Shown: in pieces, positions 61,824-64,000 of the stretch | Numbering within the stretch: the first letter of the stretch is position 1 | Layout of the letters: every line of letters starts with the position of its first letter | Assembly: GCF_008727875.1 (NCBI RefSeq) | Contig: NZ_VTWS01000003.1 | Coordinates: 248,001 to 312,000 of the forward strand | Reading direction: 5' to 3' | DNA: 64,000 bases | DNA from: Larkinella humicola | Lineage (GTDB): Bacteria > Bacteroidota > Bacteroidia > Cytophagales > Spirosomataceae | Program-made: the position numbers and the translations under genes | Notes under the pieces: generated by a model | What the model was told of the DNA's origin: nothing | Database searches by the model: none | Seen by the model: the letters and a program-made list of their open reading frames with translations, nothing else

Positions 61824-64000
61824 ATGATTAACCTCATAACCAAGAGCATTACGAAACTCTTCGGTACCAAGTCGGATCGGGACATGCGCGACCTGCTCCC
61901 GTATGTCGACAAGGTAAATGCCGAGTTTCAGAAATTACAGTCTTTATCCAACGACGAACTCCGGAATGTGACCACTGAGCTGAAGCAGATCATCGCACAG
62001 CGGTTGCAGCCTATCGATACCCAGCTGGCCGATCTTCACCAGCAGGTCACGGATCAGCCCGACCTGGACGTCGATGCGAAACAACGCATCTTCAATCAGG
62101 TCGACAAGCTGGAAACCGACCGGAACAAGGAACTGGAAGTGGTGCTGCTCGATATTCTCCCCCAGGCATTTGCGGTCGTGAAAGAGACCGCCAAACGGCT
62201 GAAAGAAAACGAACAACTGGAAGTAACGGCCACGGAGTTCGACCGTGAATTTGCCACCCGCAAAAAACACATCACCATTCAGGGCGACAAAGCCTACTGG
62301 GCCAATAGCTGGGATGCGGCCGGAACGCTCGTGAAGTGGGACATGGTTCACTACGATGTGCAGATCATCGGGGGGACGGTTTTGCACCAGGGGAAAATTT
62401 CGGAAATGGCCACCGGGGAAGGAAAAACGCTGGTCGCTACCTTCCCGGCTTATCTAAACGCCCTCGCCGGACGCGGAGTACACATCGTAACGGTTAACGA
62501 TTACCTGGCCAAACGTGACTCCGAGTGGATGGCGCCCCTGTTCGAATTCCACGGCATGCGCGTCGATTGCATCGATAAACACCAACCCAATTCTTTTTCG
62601 CGGAAACAAGCCTATCTGGCTGATATTACGTACGGTACCAACAACGAATTTGGCTTCGATTACCTGCGCGACAACATGGCACGCGGTACTGACGAGCTGG
62701 TTCAGCGCAAACACCATTACGCGATGGTCGATGAGGTCGATTCGGTGTTGATCGATGACGCCCGGACGCCGTTGATTATTTCCGGCCCGGTGCCGCGCGG
62801 TGACGAACAGGATTTTGCCGAACTCAAACCGCGTGTGTCCCGCGTGGCCGAGGTGCAGCGGAAACTGGTACAGGACTTTTTGAACGAAGCGAAGAAGAAA
62901 ATTGCCGCCGGCGACGAAAAAGAAGGCGGTCTGGCCCTCTTCCGCGCCCACCGGGGTCTGCCCAAATACAAACCGCTGATCAAATACCTCAGCGAAACTG
63001 GTATCAAGGCGGTTTTGCAGAAAACCGAGTCAATTTACCTGGCTGAAAACCAGAAATTGATGCCCGAAGCGGATAAACCGTTGTATTTCACGATCGACGA
63101 ACGGCACAATAGCATCGACCTGACAGAAAAAGGCATCGATTACATCACCGGTTCCGGCGAAGATCCGAACTTCTTCATCCTGCCCGACTTATCGATCGAT
63201 ATTAACAACATCGAGAAAAGCACGGAACTGGACGAGAAGGAAAAAATTCTCCACAAAGAAGCCCTGATTCGCGATTATTCGGTCAAAACCCAGCGGATCA
63301 ATACCGTCAACCAGTTGCTGAAAGCATACAGTCTGTTTGAAATCAACGTCGATTACGTCATCATGGATGGCAAAATCAAGATTGTCGATGAGCAGACGGG
63401 CCGGATCATGGAAGGACGCCGGTGGTCAGACGGTTTACACCAGGCCGTTGAAGCCAAGGAAGGCGTGAAAGTAGAAGACGCTACCCAGACCTACGCGACG
63501 GTTACGCTCCAGAATTACTTCCGGATGTATCACAAGCTGGCCGGGATGACCGGTACGGCCGAAACCGAAGCGTCGGAATTCTGGACGATCTACAAACTGG
63601 ACGTGGTCGTGATTCCGACGAACCGGAACATCGTTCGGAAAGATGAAGAAGATAAAGTCTACCGTTCGGTTCGGGAAAAATACAACGCGGTGGTCGATGA
63701 GATCGTCACGCTCGTTGAAAAAGGCCGCCCGGTGCTGGTCGGAACGACCTCGGTTGAAAACTCGGAGTTATTAAGCCGGATGCTGTCGCTGCGCAAAATT
63801 GCACACCAGGTTCTGAACGCCAAGCAACACCAGCGGGAAGCCGAAATCGTGGCCGAAGCCGGAAAACCGGGTACCGTAACGATTGCTACCAACATGGCCG
63901 GTCGGGGTACGGACATCAAGCTGACGCCGGAGTCTCGCGCAGCAGGCGGTTTGGCCATCGTCGGTACGGAACGGCACGAATCCCGGCGCGTCGACCGTCA
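61824..64000 (+). CDS. secA: Preprotein translocase ATPase SecA (3' end beyond window)
   Basis: The motor of the Sec export pathway, cut by the window edge after about 725 codons of a protein that usually has about 1,100 residues in this phylum. Seen in order: the N-terminal [19 protein letters not shown], Walker A in [25 protein letters not shown], the DEAD-like [18 protein letters not shown], the preprotein cross-linking region, [23 protein letters not shown] and the second motor domain with [12 protein letters not shown]. The family's extra N-terminal insertion of Bacteroidota (about 70-160) is present. Confidence 0.96.
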   Translation, partial: MINLITKSITKLFGTKSDRDMRDLLPYVDKVNAEFQKLQSLSNDELRNVTTELKQIIAQRLQPIDTQLADLHQQVTDQPDLDVDAKQRIFNQVDKLETDRNKELEVVLLDILPQAFAVVKETAKRLKENEQLEVTATEFDREFATRKKHITIQGDKAYWANSWDAAGTLVKWDMVHYDVQIIGGTVLHQGKISEMATGEGKTLVATFPAYLNALAGRGVHIVTVNDYLAKRDSEWMAPLFEFHGMRVDCIDKHQPNSFSRKQAYLADITYGTNNEFGFDYLRDNMARGTDELVQRKHHYAMVDEVDSVLIDDARTPLIISGPVPRGDEQDFAELKPRVSRVAEVQRKLVQDFLNEAKKKIAAGDEKEGGLALFRAHRGLPKYKPLIKYLSETGIKAVLQKTESIYLAENQKLMPEADKPLYFTIDERHNSIDLTEKGIDYITGSGEDPNFFILPDLSIDINNIEKSTELDEKEKILHKEALIRDYSVKTQRINTVNQLLKAYSLFEINVDYVIMDGKIKIVDEQTGRIMEGRRWSDGLHQAVEAKEGVKVEDATQTYATVTLQNYFRMYHKLAGMTGTAETEASEFWTIYKLDVVVIPTNRNIVRKDEEDKVYRSVREKYNAVVDEIVTLVEKGRPVLVGTTSVENSELLSRMLSLRKIAHQVLNAKQHQREAEIVAEAGKPGTVTIATNMAGRGTDIKLTPESRAAGGLAIVGTERHESRRVDR

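Overview
The window is a chromosomal segment of a Bacteroidota bacterium, most likely from the Cytophagales (Spirosoma/Larkinella-like). This rests on two SusC/SusD outer-membrane pairs, a FecR/ECF surface-signalling cassette, type B L31, DUF4374 and DUF2141 proteins, promoters of the TTG-N18-21-TAnnTTTG kind, weak Shine-Dalgarno sequences and a base composition near half GC. Placement below the order level is inference. No transposase, integrase, CRISPR array, tRNA or rRNA was seen, and the window ends inside secA.

Layout. (1) 1-3.8 kb: a possible 3' end of an upstream gene, a composite palindromic repeat, nrdA with its own terminator, and rpmE2. (2) 3.8-23.5 kb: a short plus-strand NAD(P)-binding protein, then a minus-strand run of 13 genes. 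It starts with a GntR/FCD regulator and a SusC/SusD pair, followed by two exported Gfo/Idh/MocA proteins, a class III aminotransferase, an enolase-superfamily dehydratase, an SDR, a phytanoyl-CoA-type dioxygenase, an MFS sugar porter, a ceramidase-like hydrolase, a sodium symporter and an SMP-30 lactonase. It reads as an uptake-and-catabolism island for a sugar acid or a modified, perhaps N-acylated, sugar; the substrate cannot be read from sequence. (3) 23.7-31.6 kb: ECF sigma, FecR, STN-type SusC, SusD and a secreted alpha/beta hydrolase, a second nutrient locus under cell-surface signalling. (4) 31.8-38.4 kb: a complete reductive pyrimidine catabolic operon (NCS1 permease, dihydropyrimidinase, beta-ureidopropionase, PreT, PreA). 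(5) 38.6-41.2 kb: cold-shock protein, DedA, phosphosulfolactate synthase-like enzyme and thioesterase. (6) 41.3-47.2 kb: a divergent iron locus (PepSY membrane protein plus two small membrane proteins; TonB receptor plus DUF4374 lipoprotein) resembling the Bacteroides XusABC xenosiderophore system. (7) 47.3-51.4 kb: aldo/keto reductase, then histidine kinase, response regulator and response regulator-adenylate cyclase. (8) 51.5-57.9 kb: a TetR-controlled RND efflux operon with a 17-bp dyad operator inside its promoter. (9) 58.3-64 kb: Crp/Fnr regulator, DUF2141 protein, guaB, an orphan small protein and secA.

The most unusual feature is not a gene. Nearly every gap longer than about 60 bp between neighbouring co-directional genes of the catabolic island, and several gaps elsewhere, holds a hairpin with long, near-perfect arms. 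Many arms are built from phased words of 7, 8 or 10 bp (for example GTTTACG, GAGTTAA, CTCTGCGAAA). Another class has four small palindromes in an outer-inner-inner-outer order. Word families recur at distant sites, so these look like dispersed families of intergenic elements, possibly comparable to cyanobacterial STRR heptamer repeats or to REP/RAYT elements, though no mobilising gene is in view.
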